Assembly (NCBI GenBank): GCA_964017125.1 | Contig: OZ024912.1 | Location: 80,410,649-80,474,648, forward strand | Source: Flabesymbios commensalis | Lineage: Eukaryota > Annelida > Polychaeta > Terebellida > Flabelligeridae | Length of the DNA stretch: 64,000 nucleotides | Direction of reading: 5' to 3' | In this document: piece after piece, positions 22,343 to 33,059 of the stretch | How positions within the stretch are numbered: the stretch's first letter is position 1 | Layout: each line of letters starts with the position of its first letter | Translations under genes and position numbers: made by a program | Notes under the pieces: generated by a model | Seen by the model: only the letters and a program-made list of their open reading frames with translations | The model's database searches: none | What the model was told of the DNA's origin: nothing

Positions 22343-23120
22343 GTAAATATATGTTTATAATCATAGCCACAGCATGTTTTATCTAGTAATTGCATGGCTG
22401 TATAAATTCGGCGACGATCAGCTTTTAGTCTTACTGCGGCATTATCATGATTATGATGCTTCATGGCGGGTCAGCGATAGTCTTAATCATGTTAATATTA
22501 TAGCTACATTATGGCGGCTGTAATTGATATCCCGGGCAGCTCGGAGCGTCTCTGCATTACAATGTTGATTGAAGTATTTTGGGAACATCACTCCACCATC
22601 GTCACCATGGTCACCCTCGTTTGGTGAATGTAGACATACAGTTCTCCTGAATACATGCCTCACCCGACTATTGTCACTACACTTCAACGCCACCTAGTGA
22701 ATGATACATGTGTTCTTGCTATAAATAAAAAGCAAAACAGTGTTTCCCTTTTCCGAAATTAATTGATTAAATGGGACATTATATGTTGACATGTCAATTT
22801 TAAAAAAAATATGTGAAGTTATGTTGCCTACTGATTTTGAATACAAATATAAAAAAATTAAATGGTTAAAAACGTGTATTTTAATTAATGTGTTTGTAGA
22901 TTGAACAACACCTTCGAATACATTTCCTGTCGATGAAGTTGAAGACACTGATACGTTTATGGGAGAGAAATAGAGATACATTTACTGCTAATGAAAGTGA
23001 AGACGCAGATACGTTTGCATGAGAGAAATAAATGCAGAAGAAAAGCAAGAGCAAAATTGCATTGAAAAGCTTTTGAATTTTGCCACATTTTAACAAGTTT
23101 ACATGATGACACATGCGGAA

Positions 23121-24128
23121 ATGACAGGATATATAGAACCATGTCATTCGTTCTTAATGGCCGCCAAGTATGACTTTATGTCACACAGTATTAAGACTGA
23201 CAGTCTTGTTTATCTCAATGATTCAAGTGAGATATATGATTTAGAGAGTGTTAAAACAGAGATTGTGAGGAATGTAAAGTTTGACCCCCAAGTTCGCACA
23301 ACATCGCTGAATACATACAGAACAGATGAGGATGACAGTTTACCTACTGATAAACCATATAGGTGTTATTTGTGTCCTAAAAGGTTTTGTAAAAAACATA
23401 ATCTGAAGCTACATACATTAATTCACACTGGTGTTAAACCTTATGAATGCGGGACGTGTGGAAAACAGTTCAGAAATTCATCAAACCTAAAGTCACACAA
23501 ATGGATTCACACTGGTGTTAAACCTTATCTGTGTAAAACGTGTGGAAAACAGTTCACACATTTATCAAGCCTGAGGTCACATGAGGTCATCCACACTGGT
23601 GGTAAGCTTCATTCATGTGGAACATGTGGAAAACAGTTCACTCTTTCGTCATATCTGAAGAAACATGAACGGACTCATTCTGGTGTTAAACCTTTTAAAT
23701 GTGATAAATGTAATAAACAATTCACAACAAAGAAGAATTTGAATGCACATGGACGGATCCATTCTGGTGTTAAGCTCTTTAAATGTGAAAAATGTAACAA
23801 ACAATTCACAGCGAAGAGCAGTCTGAAGAGACATGAACACATTCACACTGGTGAACTTTGTGAGTGTGAAACATGTCATAAGCAGTTTACACGGAAGTCC
23901 TATCTAAATATCCACAAACGGATTCATACTGGTGTAAAACCTTATGAATGTGAAACATGTCATGAACGGTTCACAGAGAAAAGCAGTCTAAATGTCCACA
24001 AGCGGATTCACACTGGTGCTAAACCTTATGAATGTGAAACATGTAATAAACGGTTCGCACAGAGAGCTACTCTAAACACTCATAAACGAATTCATATTGG
24101 TTTTAAACCTTATAAATGTGGAAATTGA
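23121..24128 (+). CDS. C2H2 zinc-finger protein, gene E (9 fingers plus a cut tenth)
   Basis: About 335 residues from MTGYIEP, the start that aligns with the family; an ATG six codons upstream (23103) is in frame. The leader is the most diverged (CHSFLMAAKYDFMS, SLVYLND) and its linker is longer, with LESVKTE, a possible sumoylation-type VKxE site. Nine complete C2H2 fingers run from about residue 79 (CYLC, CGTC, CKTC, CGTC, CDKC, CEKC, CETC x3) with TGVKP linkers. The frame ends at YKCGN just as a tenth finger would begin, so the array is truncated. Finger 6 to 7 has a short linker (GELCEC). Probably the outgroup to A, B and C. Confidence 0.9.
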   Translation: MTGYIEPCHSFLMAAKYDFMSHSIKTDSLVYLNDSSEIYDLESVKTEIVRNVKFDPQVRTTSLNTYRTDEDDSLPTDKPYRCYLCPKRFCKKHNLKLHTLIHTGVKPYECGTCGKQFRNSSNLKSHKWIHTGVKPYLCKTCGKQFTHLSSLRSHEVIHTGGKLHSCGTCGKQFTLSSYLKKHERTHSGVKPFKCDKCNKQFTTKKNLNAHGRIHSGVKLFKCEKCNKQFTAKSSLKRHEHIHTGELCECETCHKQFTRKSYLNIHKRIHTGVKPYECETCHERFTEKSSLNVHKRIHTGAKPYECETCNKRFAQRATLNTHKRIHIGFKPYKCGN

Positions 24129-24427
24129 ACAGTTCAGATATTCTACAGATTAAAAAAAAAATAGAAACTACACTACACCATGTACACTGGTAATATACCT
24201 GATGAATGTAGACCCTGATGATGTGTGTGTCGTAGCCTATGTTTACTGCGATCATACTCATGGAAATATTATAGTACTATTATATGCACAGTATTCTAAA
24301 TTACTACGAATTTGTATTTTCTGTTTATTTTTAGGTTTATTGCACATTGCGAATTATTAGTCAATGTATTTGAATTATTAGACATACCTCGTAATCTGTA
24401 CACAGTCATTCATCATGCTCATTGGAT

Positions 24428-24514
24428 CAGGGTTTCCCCAAGGCCCATTTAGGGGAGGAGACTCCACTCCTAAAACTGGTCAATTCCCCCCCCCCCCCCC
24501 ATGAGGAAACCCTG
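24428..24514. mobile_element. Tiny inverted-repeat element with hAT-like ends
   Basis: The left end is CAGGGTTTCCCCAAG, and the right end in reverse is CAGGGTTTCCTCATG, only 87 bp apart, with a C-run between. No clear 8-bp target duplication is seen, so this may be a decayed MITE or a chance palindrome. An ORF crossing it (24422-24772) has no recognisable features. Confidence 0.4.
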
Positions 24515-27340
24515 TGCATTACTTGTAATGAGGGAGACCGGATATATGGACTCTACCGGGAAGCCGTGAGTGAAACAGTCAATAAAACTAAGACTTGGCG
24601 ATCATCAATGGATAACAGGAACTATATAATTGATAGAACTTTCAAGATCTCTTTAACTTTTGAAAATTACTTCCCTTTAGCACGTAAGCAAGGTAAGCTG
24701 AAAATTAGTTTAGCTAAATTATGTTGCAGTTGTCGACAGAGACAGTTTTTTAAGGACAGAGAAAACTTTTAAAACAATACCGTACAAATCCCTCTGCATT
24801 GAATCTGCACACATCGCTCAATGTTTCTTCTGATGATACACTAAAAAATGTGCACCTTTATATATAGAATTATGAAAAGTTTTTAATCCACCTGTGAATT
24901 GATTGCATAGTATTTGTTTATGCCACGCTTCTCCACATCATCAGATCATGCTAATAATGATAATAAATATTTACTGTGTGTATATATAAATTCGAGAAGG
25001 ATTATATGTTTATTTTATGTTAGTAATTATTTTAATCCCAGCTTTGCCTGGTACTGCAGGTCTTTAATCTGTTAATAGACAACATTAATAAATCACTTGT
25101 TCACGTGGTTCATTGAATTGTTTAATCACTCAGTAATTACTGGTAACATAATGCCATGCTGTGTAATGTGTGTGATTCCTTGACTGACACCTTACGGTGG
25201 ATGATCATGTGAAACCATTTGAATGGTAAATAATGTTTTTTCTCAATGTCATGCTTTGGTTTGGGTATTTTAAAGTGTGGTGAATCAGATGTTAATTAAT
25301 AGATATATCCTGTTAATTTCAGTGTCATGTAAAATAACACATAACATAAGGCCACTATGTTTTTTCTCTGTTTTAGATGCGCATTAGATCAAGGCAGCGC
25401 ATTACAAAAAAAATGTTTTTTTCCTTGTTACCAATATAAAAAAAAATCAGAAGGAAAAAAAAACATTCTGAAAAAAACACTTCATTTCAGGATATAAAAA
25501 AAACATTTATCCAGCTATGATTTTTTGCTTGTTTTTTTTGTCGCCCTAATGAACTTTTTATAAATAGGCCAAATTTTTTTTTTCGTCGCTCTCATTCTAT
25601 TTTTCAGAAATTTGTCCAATGTTTTTTTTAGGTCGCTCTCATTAACTTTTCCAGAAATGGGTTCAATGTTTTTTTTTATGTTTTTTTCCGCTTTTGCTCA
25701 TTAGATTTTTTTTCTCATCTATAACAGAGAATAAAAACATGTACGTTGGCCTAATAATGAATACATTGTGATGAAGACAGATGATTATATTAACTGAAAT
25801 CAGTAGATACATGCCTGGTAGTTGTCTCCTGGTAGTTGTCTCCAACATTTGTGATATTCTTTTGCAATTTTAATTAAATGTATTAACAATTATTTTTAAT
25901 AAACCGAATACTCTGATAAAAACACAACATTTCACACACACGAAGGCACCAGCATCATATAAGACTTAAACCTGTAAACTGGTAAAGTGTACTCATTTTC
26001 ATATTTGAAACTGGATGCCAAAGCAAAAAAAAAACGCTTTTGTTGATAGTAAATCCCGATTGATTCTCCGCATTTTGTGGTTTTCTTCTCTTATATGTGT
26101 CAATGTAGTATGTTTAGATATTTTATGATTATTATTGAAGCCGAAACCGCCCAATTTATGATAACATAATTCAAAATGACCAACAACATTATCGTATTCA
26201 AAGCTTCAATTCAAGTTATTATTTCCATCATTTGAATGCACACAGTAGTTCAAATTGCATATATTAAGGATATGTCAATCCTTAAATTACCCTATTCCTC
26301 AAAATGTATCAAGATGACCACCAATTTAACTGAACTGTTTCATAATCTATACAATAAAAAGACAGTGATTTCAAATCAAATCGATAGGCTACCGAAGTAA
26401 TATATATATTAACAAATTTTAAAGAATACAATATATTAATATTACACTAGATATTATATAGACCATCATCTAACTAATCATAGTTAGGGAATGTAGGACA
26501 ACCCCAGAAAATTTAACTGCGCAATAACTTGACAAGAAGCCTAAATAAATAATATTCATGTTGGCAAAAAGGTACGCGAAGAAGTCGGATTAACTTTTAA
26601 TGTCCAGGACAAAATATTCATTTTGAATTACAAACAAATAGCTAATCAACACAAATTTCAATGTTATATTAAAGTACAATATTAGTTTTGCCATGGATTG
26701 ATAATGTAATTTTCATTTGTAATAAAAGTAAAGATGTGTTGTATTGTCATGATCTCATTATTTAGGCTACAGTTGTTTATTGAGCAAACAAAGTTTATTG
26801 AGCAAACCGGTTGGTATGGCTCGCCTCATTTCAAGGCTTATCTCTGTGACAAAAAATCATCTGATATATTTGCGTAGCAGCTGTGTTATTACTGACATTT
26901 TCTGAGTGTTTTTCTAATTCATTTACTGATGTGTAAGCTCCTTTTAAATCATAGACTTTAGACATGCTTGTAAATTTGTACACAGAGCGACTGTGGTTTG
27001 AAAATATTAGTTTATACAGCAGTTTGTAATTGTGTAAGGACTTCCCTCATTCATTCGCCTCATTATTCAGAAGTTTACGCTTCCAATATAGTGGTAGGAA
27101 CGTTTATTATATTACACGAAAATGGTCTTTAGGTTCCTTTCCTAGAAGTAATTGAAGGTTCTTACATCTAGTGGATTTGTCCAGTCTGCACCCTTTATTC
27201 ACAAATCCTGATCAGTTGAGCTTCGATGCCAATAAAAACGAGTGTCAATTAATGTGGGAAAAGAAACAAAAGAAGTGTGATTATCTAAGATATTTTATTA
27301 ATAGTAGTTTAAAAGCATCCGACCAGGTCCTTGTACTTAC
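24515..27340. other. Long AT-rich stretch without recognisable features
   Basis: I see no convincing gene, RNA or transposon end in about 2.8 kb. The part 25380-25730 is rich in T and A runs (TTTTTT blocks alternating with GTCGCTCTCATT phrases repeated about three times), a degenerate ~80-bp tandem repeat. Short ORFs look random. Confidence 0.5.
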
Positions 27341-27349
27341 TCATGTTAC

Positions 27350-27854
27350 TAGTAGACCACCCTTTGCTATATGGAATAACTTAAAGTGCTGCATGTCTCT
27401 TACATTACATAATATACATAAATCCCCTCTTTTGTTAAATAACATACGTTGATCAGCGATAAACATAATATTCATTGGTCAATTCTGAGCGTCTATTTTA
27501 TCACCTAATACACATTTATCAGTGCTCAGTGTAGGCTACCACACATTATGAAAATTGTAATAGCCACATAGCAATGCTGAATATAGCCATCATTTGTAAT
27601 CATACAGTGAGGGATGTATATACATAGATCGGTGCTGAAAGGACCTCTTGGTATGTAATTTACAAAGCTTAGTGATGAATGTATAACAATGTGAAATATA
27701 CAAAAGTCAGTGTCAAATGTGTACTTGAAAATCTCTTTGATAACGTCACAATATACATACTTAATTCTAACTATCATTACTCCTAAACATAGACATACGT
27801 AATCAGTCATAAACATATATGAGTGATCAGTGTGCAGTAGTTGTTCAGTCATTA
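27350..27854. repeat. Degenerate ~60-bp tandem repeat, also at 39480-40107
   Basis: Phrases such as TATACATAGATCGGTGCTGA, AATTTACAAAG, ATATACAAAAGTCAGTGTCA and ACGTCACAATATACATAC recur in order and match the block before the LINE at 40112. Unit length is roughly 60 bp and copies are strongly diverged. It runs into the cleaner 62-bp repeat at 28329-28760. Confidence 0.65.
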
Positions 27855-27862
27855 GATGTCCT

Positions 27863-28320
27863 CATCTTCCCACACAAGGCACGCTGCTCTCGAGGTCGTA
27901 GACCGAGGCCTTGCTGAAACAGTGTTGAAACCATCTATTGGAGTGGGGATTTTCTAGAAAGATTTTTTCTGTTTGACCCAAGTTTGACAACTGGCATTAG
28001 TGCTGCTTTAATGCAGGGCCACTGTCTATGACGCCGACCCTACAATAAACAACACATGTCTGGTGGCCAAGAATTTCACCAGAAGTATCACAGACAGCCC
28101 CCACCACATCTCACGAGATGTTACATGTGTCAGGGTTTGATTAATGTTGAGCCAACGTCGCAGACAATGGACCTACATTCACTTAGCATTTTGTTAAAAA
28201 ATTAATGAATATTCAATATCTAAATCATCCTCCCTACCCCAATAGGTGGATGATATGACTGATTCAGCAAGGTCTCGATCTGAGACCTCGGGAGCAGGGA
28301 ACCTTGCTGTCAAAAAGATG
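27863..28320. mobile_element. 458-bp TIR element with 8-bp target duplication GATGTCCT
   Basis: The left end starts CATCTT, and the right end in reverse starts CATCTT. Within about 60 bp both share GAGGTC, then GACC/ATCG and CCTTGCTGAA (C/T)CAGT. GATGTCCT flanks it at 27855-27862 and 28321-28328, and the flanks rejoin into the 62-bp tandem repeat, which therefore serves as the empty site. No ORF. The 8-bp duplication fits hAT or Merlin-like groups but the ends are not CAG, so the class is open. The interior contains a GTTGAGCCAACGTCGCAGAC motif seen elsewhere. Confidence 0.8.
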
Positions 28321-28328
28321 GATGTCCT

Positions 28329-28760
28329 AAGCATAGCTATGATTGCTCAGTGTGCCATAAATGTTCAGTCATTAGATGTCCCAAGCGTAGATAAACATAT
28401 ACGAGTGATCAGTGTGCAGTAGTTGTTCAGTCATTAGATGTTCTAAACGTAGATATACATATATCAGTCATTAGTGTGCAGCAGTTGCTCAGTCACTAGA
28501 TGCTCTAAGCGTAGATAAACATATACGAGTGATCAGTGTGCAGTAGTTGTTCAGTCATTAGATGTTCTAAGCGTAGGTAAACATATACGAGTGATCAGTG
28601 TGTAGCAGTTGTTCAGTCATTAGATGTCCCAAGCGTAGATAAACATATACGAGTTATCAGTGTGCACTAGTTGTTCAGTCATTAGATGTCCTAAGCGTAG
28701 ATAAACATATACGAGTGATCAGTGTACACTAGTTGTTCAGTCATTAGATCTCCTAAGCCT
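28329..28760. repeat. 62-bp tandem repeat, about 7 copies
   Basis: GTTCAGTCATTAGATGTCC, AAGCGTAGATAAACATATAC and GAGTGATCAGTGTGCAGTAG repeat with a 62-bp step (for example 28363 and 28425). One further unit lies before the TIR element (27800-27862). Copies are well conserved compared with the ~60-bp repeat to the left. Confidence 0.88.
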
Positions 28761-29139
28761 AAATAAATATTTGTGTCCTCATTGCGCAGTAGTTTCTTAT
28801 CTTTCAGTTGGATTGTAATTTCTTTGTGACAATAATCACATATATCAGTATATATTTGTGTTTTATCGTGATTATGATCAATGTGGGTATCAAGCTCAAT
28901 ATTATTCAGTGGGTTTAATGGGAGGCATAAATTGTGGCACGCCATGCATGAAAATACATTCCGACAGCTTTGCTAAAAAAAATTATGCCTTCATTTAAAT
29001 TGAAACAAAAAACAATCTCATCAAACAACAATAAATTAAGATTTTTCTGAAATTCGTTCAGTTAATGAAACAGGAAGGACATGGCTATCACATAACGTAA
29101 AATATCAATCCTCAATATCAATGCCCTTTTCACGTAGAG

Positions 29140-29600
29140 AAACTACGGTAAATTATCACCATGATCACCAGTATGACCTTTATCAATGTATAGTCGTATG
29201 TTGCACATTTTACGCTTTTACTGTTTTTAACCCTTGTGAATATGTAGAGAGGGGAGCCCTGGATCAGTGGTTAAAGTGGTCAAAGACTAGGAAAGTCGGG
29301 TATCGCGTGTTCGAACTCCACTCCGCCCTTCGAATGTCGAATCCTGTGTCTGGATGGCAGTGTCATCTCAATCATCTCACCATCTTCAGGAGGTTTCTTT
29401 GGCCCAGTTTAGCCTATTTGTGAACAAAGGTGGCCTAAAACCCAATTCAAATGTTTCATGTCACGTAGATGAAATGCATATGTGGTAAGTTGTCACCCAT
29501 GTGACCATTGTCAATATACTGGTGCCGCTGAAGTCGTCAGCGTGAGTCGTATTCACTTCTTAAGCTCGTAATGTTTTTCACCCTTGTGAATATGTTTATA
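29140..29600 (-). pseudogene. Eroded zinc-finger tail downstream of gene C, split by a SINE
   Basis: On the minus strand, 29546-29596 reads HIHKGEKHYELKK, and a second stretch near 29200-29250 reads HIHKG, then KRKMCN with stops between. Both look like finger ends, linkers and CX2C starts. The SINE at 29250-29445 lies between them. The order matches the remnants behind A and B. It supports a longer ancestral protein; nothing here is likely to be translated. Confidence 0.55.
29250..29445 (+). mobile_element. SINE variant with a single, different tRNA-like head
   Basis: The head GATCAGTGGTTAAAGTGG and GTGTTCGAACTCC resembles A and B boxes of another tRNA type. It is joined to the same body and tail as the SINEs at 8297 and 17568 (GGCAGTGTCATCTCAATC, CCCAGTTTAGCCTATTTG). 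The tail is thus shared by at least two head types. Exact ends and target duplication are not clear. Confidence 0.75.
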
Positions 29601-29686
29601 CCCCTTAAATTATACTGAATAAAAAATTAAATCGTGCATAACATATTTCAAACATTCCATTGCTATACATTTTAAACACATCATGG

Positions 29687-30382
29687 TTAATCACCATTAT
29701 GAATTGGCCTACGCTGATGTCTTTTCAGACTGCTTCTCTGTGTAAAGCGTTTATCACATATTTCACATACATAAGGTTTATCTCCATTATGAGTACGCTG
29801 ATGTTTTTTCAGACTGCTTTTCTCTGTAAAGCGTTTACCACATGTATCACATACATAAGGTTTATCCCCAGTGTGAACACGCTGATGTCTTTTGAGGTAG
29901 TATTTTAGTGTAAAGCATTTAGCACAAGTATCACATCTATAAGGTTTATCTCCAGGGCGAATACACTGATGTCTTAGCAGGCTGACTTCCCATATGAAGC
30001 CTTTATTACAAGTTTCACACACATAAGGTTTGTCACCAATGTGAAAACGCTGGTGTTCATTCATATCACCTTTATGTGTAAATCCTTTACCACAAGTATC
30101 ACATGTATGAAGTTTATCTCCAGTGTGAATACGCTGATGTTTTTTCAGCTGGTCTTTCTCTTCAAAATATTTGTTACAAATCTGACAACAAAACGGTTTA
30201 TCAAAAGGAACATTCATCATTTGTTCTCCTTTCACTGAAGCTCCATATTTGACCTCTTTTGATATAAACTCCATGTTGATATTTGAGAGATTAACATATA
30301 CCAAGCTGCCTGGTTTTATATGATTCGACAGGAAATCACATTTTGCAGCTGCGAGGAAAGCGTACATTGGTTGTATGGCCAT
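29687..30382 (-). CDS. C2H2 zinc-finger protein, gene C (6 fingers)
   Basis: A 231-residue protein with the leader PMYAFLAAAKCDFLS and HIKPGSLVYV, then six C2H2 fingers (CQIC, CDTC, CETC, CDTC, CDTC, CEIC). Finger 3 ends HQCIRPGD, so the last zinc-binding His is replaced by Arg. Finger 6 has HX5H spacing (HQRRPIH). Both may weaken zinc binding. The C terminus IHNGD is the family ending. The exon starts after TTGGCAG|ATTGGG (exon from 30484); the proposed first exon is at 32805-32935, giving an intron of about 2.3 kb. Closest to A and B. Confidence 0.88.
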   Translation of the reverse strand: MAIQPMYAFLAAAKCDFLSNHIKPGSLVYVNLSNINMEFISKEVKYGASVKGEQMMNVPFDKPFCCQICNKYFEEKDQLKKHQRIHTGDKLHTCDTCGKGFTHKGDMNEHQRFHIGDKPYVCETCNKGFIWEVSLLRHQCIRPGDKPYRCDTCAKCFTLKYYLKRHQRVHTGDKPYVCDTCGKRFTEKSSLKKHQRTHNGDKPYVCEICDKRFTQRSSLKRHQRRPIHNGD

Positions 30383-30752
30383 GGTGCTTGTGGAAAAACT
30401 TCAAATATTTAGACGAGATGAATGGCAGCATGTGAGAGATGTGGCTTCATGACTTCTCATCCAGCATCGGGAGTTTGACCCAATCTGCCAAAAAAAAATT
30501 AAAAAAATCATTTTCGCGCCACCTGAACAGGGTGCTCAATTATGTGACTTCCAGGCCTGGGTTTTAAACCAGCGGCCCAAGTAATGCTAGTCTATTATAA
30601 TCTACTCCAGTCTAAATAGAAACACAATTTAATTAGTAAGTAAGTAAAAACGTTTCTTAAAGTCCCTTTTTCGGCCACAATTTAAATACTAACACTAATA
30701 TATTACATTGTGTCAAGTGGCATAATGTAGCGCCGTAAATTCGTTATAGGGT

Positions 30753-30955
30753 ATAGGAATCAAGTTTGGATATTGAAATGTGTTGGATTCTCATGTTATT
30801 GGACGTAGCCCTGGGCGTCAGGAGCCACGAAGTGGCCCCTCGCCCAGGGCGGAGTCCAATAACAGGCCTACCATGAATGATTATACAACGATCCTAATAT
30901 AAAGATGGTGAGATGATTGAGATGACACATTTCAATATCCAAACTTGATTCCTAT
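30753..30955. repeat. Nested palindrome with perfect 31-bp arms
   Basis: The outer arms 30753-30783 and 30925-30955 are perfect inverted copies (starting ATAGGAATCAAGTTTGGATA). Nested inside are GTTATTGGAC / GTCCAATAAC (30795-30804, 30854-30863) and GCCCTGGGCG / CGCCCAGGGC (30808-30817, 30841-30850). The right half also holds GATGGTGAGATGATTGAGAT, the reverse of the SINE body, and a ~41-bp piece that recurs at 31724-31764. It replaces sequence that in genes A and B is the 19-bp array region. Likely a foldback element. Confidence 0.85.
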
Positions 30956-31182
30956 TATGACAGACCGACATTAATTACCTTATAAATTCAAAATTCATTT
31001 AAAATCAGTACGAGTCGGATAAAGCTAAAAAATCGAATTCCAAGGCCATGAATTGCAACAGAGTTGATAAAAATGCGGCAGTTTGGCTGTTCCGAGGACT
31101 GAACACACCCCTGCTGTTTGACAATAATATTATAGGTTCGCTGAGCACTGCTTTTCTTTGCACCACATAGTCTACAAGTATC

Positions 31183-31255
31183 CACGTGGTACAGTGGTAA
31201 GAAGACATGCCTGAAGAGCCAGAGATCCATGTTCGAATCCGATCATGGATTTTTT
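31183..31255 (+). other. tRNA-like Pol III element (SINE head or tRNA pseudogene)
   Basis: GTGGTACAGTGGTAAGAAG resembles an A box region, and ATGTTCGAATCCGATC a B box; a run of nine T follows, a Pol III terminator. The first and last bases pair partly (TCCA with TGGA) but the T stem pairs poorly, so it is not a normal tRNA gene. Confidence 0.5.
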
Positions 31256-31506
31256 TTTAGGATTAAAGAATGAAGGCCTATTTTCACTTATGATATATCT
31301 AAATCTGATAAATTATTTCTATATGTGACTGACAAGAATATTTGTCATAGACTAACTCCAATTTAATAGTTAGGCCTATAGATCATCATACAGTAGGCTA
31401 CAGGGTAGCCTAACACAAACAGTAGGCCCTAACCGTAGCCTAACACTATTACCATAGGCCTAGCTAGTTTTAGGCCTAGACTACAGTGACACGGACACGT
31501 CGACGA

Positions 31507-31604
31507 CCCAGTAAGCACATTTGTACAATGTTGGACCAACGTCGAAGACGTTGGGCCGACGCTGTACAAATGGTGTTAGACACAAATGTTTTGTGTTTGC
31601 TGGG
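31507..31604. repeat. Short inverted-repeat element of the AACGTTGG family
   Basis: The ends CCCAGTAAGCACA and TGTGTTTGCTGGG are inverted (11 of 13 match). The interior is ATGTTGGACCAACGTCGAAG and ACGTTGGGCCGACG. Similar interiors occur near 11290, 28145, 32240, 46440, 46580, 47910 and 62350. Too short to code. Confidence 0.6.
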
Positions 31605-32387
31605 GAGTGGCCTGTAGGCCCACTACTCTGTAGGCTAGGCATACAGTGTAGTCTATTCGACCAGGCCTATACTTGCCAAATGTCTTACTTTACTTGGAAC
31701 CGGCATTCCAGAACAATTAGATACAGGCCTACCATGAATGATTATACAACGATCCTAATATAAAAAAAATAAGTGAACAGTCTGTGCCAGTGGCAGTAGT
31801 GACCAATGCAGACCATTCGACATGTAGGCCTAGTCTAAAGGCAGCAATTCTGGACTTCAATTCAAACCAAATAGGCCTAACGTTAGGCATAGTTTTATAA
31901 AGGGACGTCGTAAGTTACATTGGCACAGATCATTGTCAATTTAAAAATAAAATGGTCCCTATCAAATAGATAATTGTAATAATAATTGTAAAGCCTAACG
32001 TTACAGACATAACAGAACTACAGAAGTTGTGAAATTAAGGAATGTATGCTAATGTCAGGGGGAGACTGGAACAGCCAGATATGACGTCACTGACATGTGT
32101 GAGCTAACACATGTCGGGGGCCGACATGTGTTGTAGAATATAGTATGACTTCTAAAGAGACACCGATGTTATAATAGAGTACAGTACCTGACTAAACACA
32201 GGAAGCAGGATACGCTGAAACAAAGCTGGTATAAAGCTGGCCCAACGTCAACAACATTGGTACACCATTATACCATGCAGATTATGTGCGCGTATGGTGT
32301 TTTCTGTGTGTTAGTAGCTTAAACACGGAATAATTAATTAAATTAATACGGTTTTAGGCCATCTGCGTGCACATAGCTTAACCATGT

Positions 32388-32490
32388 AAACTGGGCCAGA
32401 AGAATTGCGACACTGCCTACAGACGCAGAATTCGAAATTCGAGCCCTGACGGTTTGAGGTCGAGCATGCTACCTCGCAGTCACAGAGACT
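32388..32490 (-). mobile_element. SINE fragment (second tRNA-like unit and tail)
   Basis: Read on the minus strand it contains GCGAGGTAGCATGCTCGACC, CAGGGCTCGAA and CTGGCCCAGTTTA, matching the second half of the SINEs at 8297 and 17568. The first tRNA-like unit is absent. It lies in the putative intron of gene C. Confidence 0.75.
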
Positions 32491-32804
32491 CACAACAATA
32501 TTGAATATTTACGAGAAACACTTTGTTTCTTTAAAACTTTAATGCTAGAGCGTTGTATTGTGAAACAGGCGTTGAAAAAAAATTGCATTGCTTTTGTACA
32601 TACACGCTGTAGGCCTACTCGCTGTGCGTTTTGAGGGATCGGCCTATATCTTGACGGGGTGCCTGTCTGACACTTCTTTTCTTTCGGGCTGTGACTGGAC
32701 ATCGCCAGCTAGCTTATAGCAGTATCTTATGCTTATGAACACAACTGATGAACCCTCACAGCTACTGTCAATGATATATTCAAATAGTAACCATGTATAT
32801 TTAC

Positions 32805-32935
32805 CTTTCACGAGACAATCGTTGATTATCATGATTATATGAGTTTTTGTTCAGTGTCCGTCATCGTACTCCTGTGTACAAAGATGTGTGTAGAGCGAGG
32901 CATACAAGGAGTGCACTCACCTGTGACCACCCAGC
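32805..32935 (-). promoter_or_regulatory. Promoter / non-coding first exon, probably of gene C
   Basis: On the minus strand: GCGCTGGGTGGTCACAGG, GTGCACTCCTTGTATGCCTC, GCTCTACACACATC, ending CGTGAAAG|GTAAATATACATGG (GT at 32804-32803). It is the most diverged of the modules but keeps the core and donor. The next same-strand acceptor is that of gene C at 30485-30486. Confidence 0.5.
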
Positions 32936-33059
32936 GCTATTCATCCATGCGTAGCCTATATGTAACTGTAGAAGGGTGTGTATCTGTAGAGCTGTGACAT
33001 CCTTCATCCACTCTTTATTCCTCATCAACCAATTATATTTAATTCACTTTTTATCCTTG

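Noticed and set aside
24422-24772. 116-codon ORF
   Set aside because: It starts inside a small inverted-repeat element and crosses a C-run; no family features.
31183-31255. Functional tRNA gene
   Set aside because: A and B boxes are present, but the T stem and acceptor pair poorly; better read as a SINE head or tRNA pseudogene.
32080-32132. p53-type response element
   Set aside because: The CATG cores are right, but the flanking purine/pyrimidine pattern has mismatches in every half-site.
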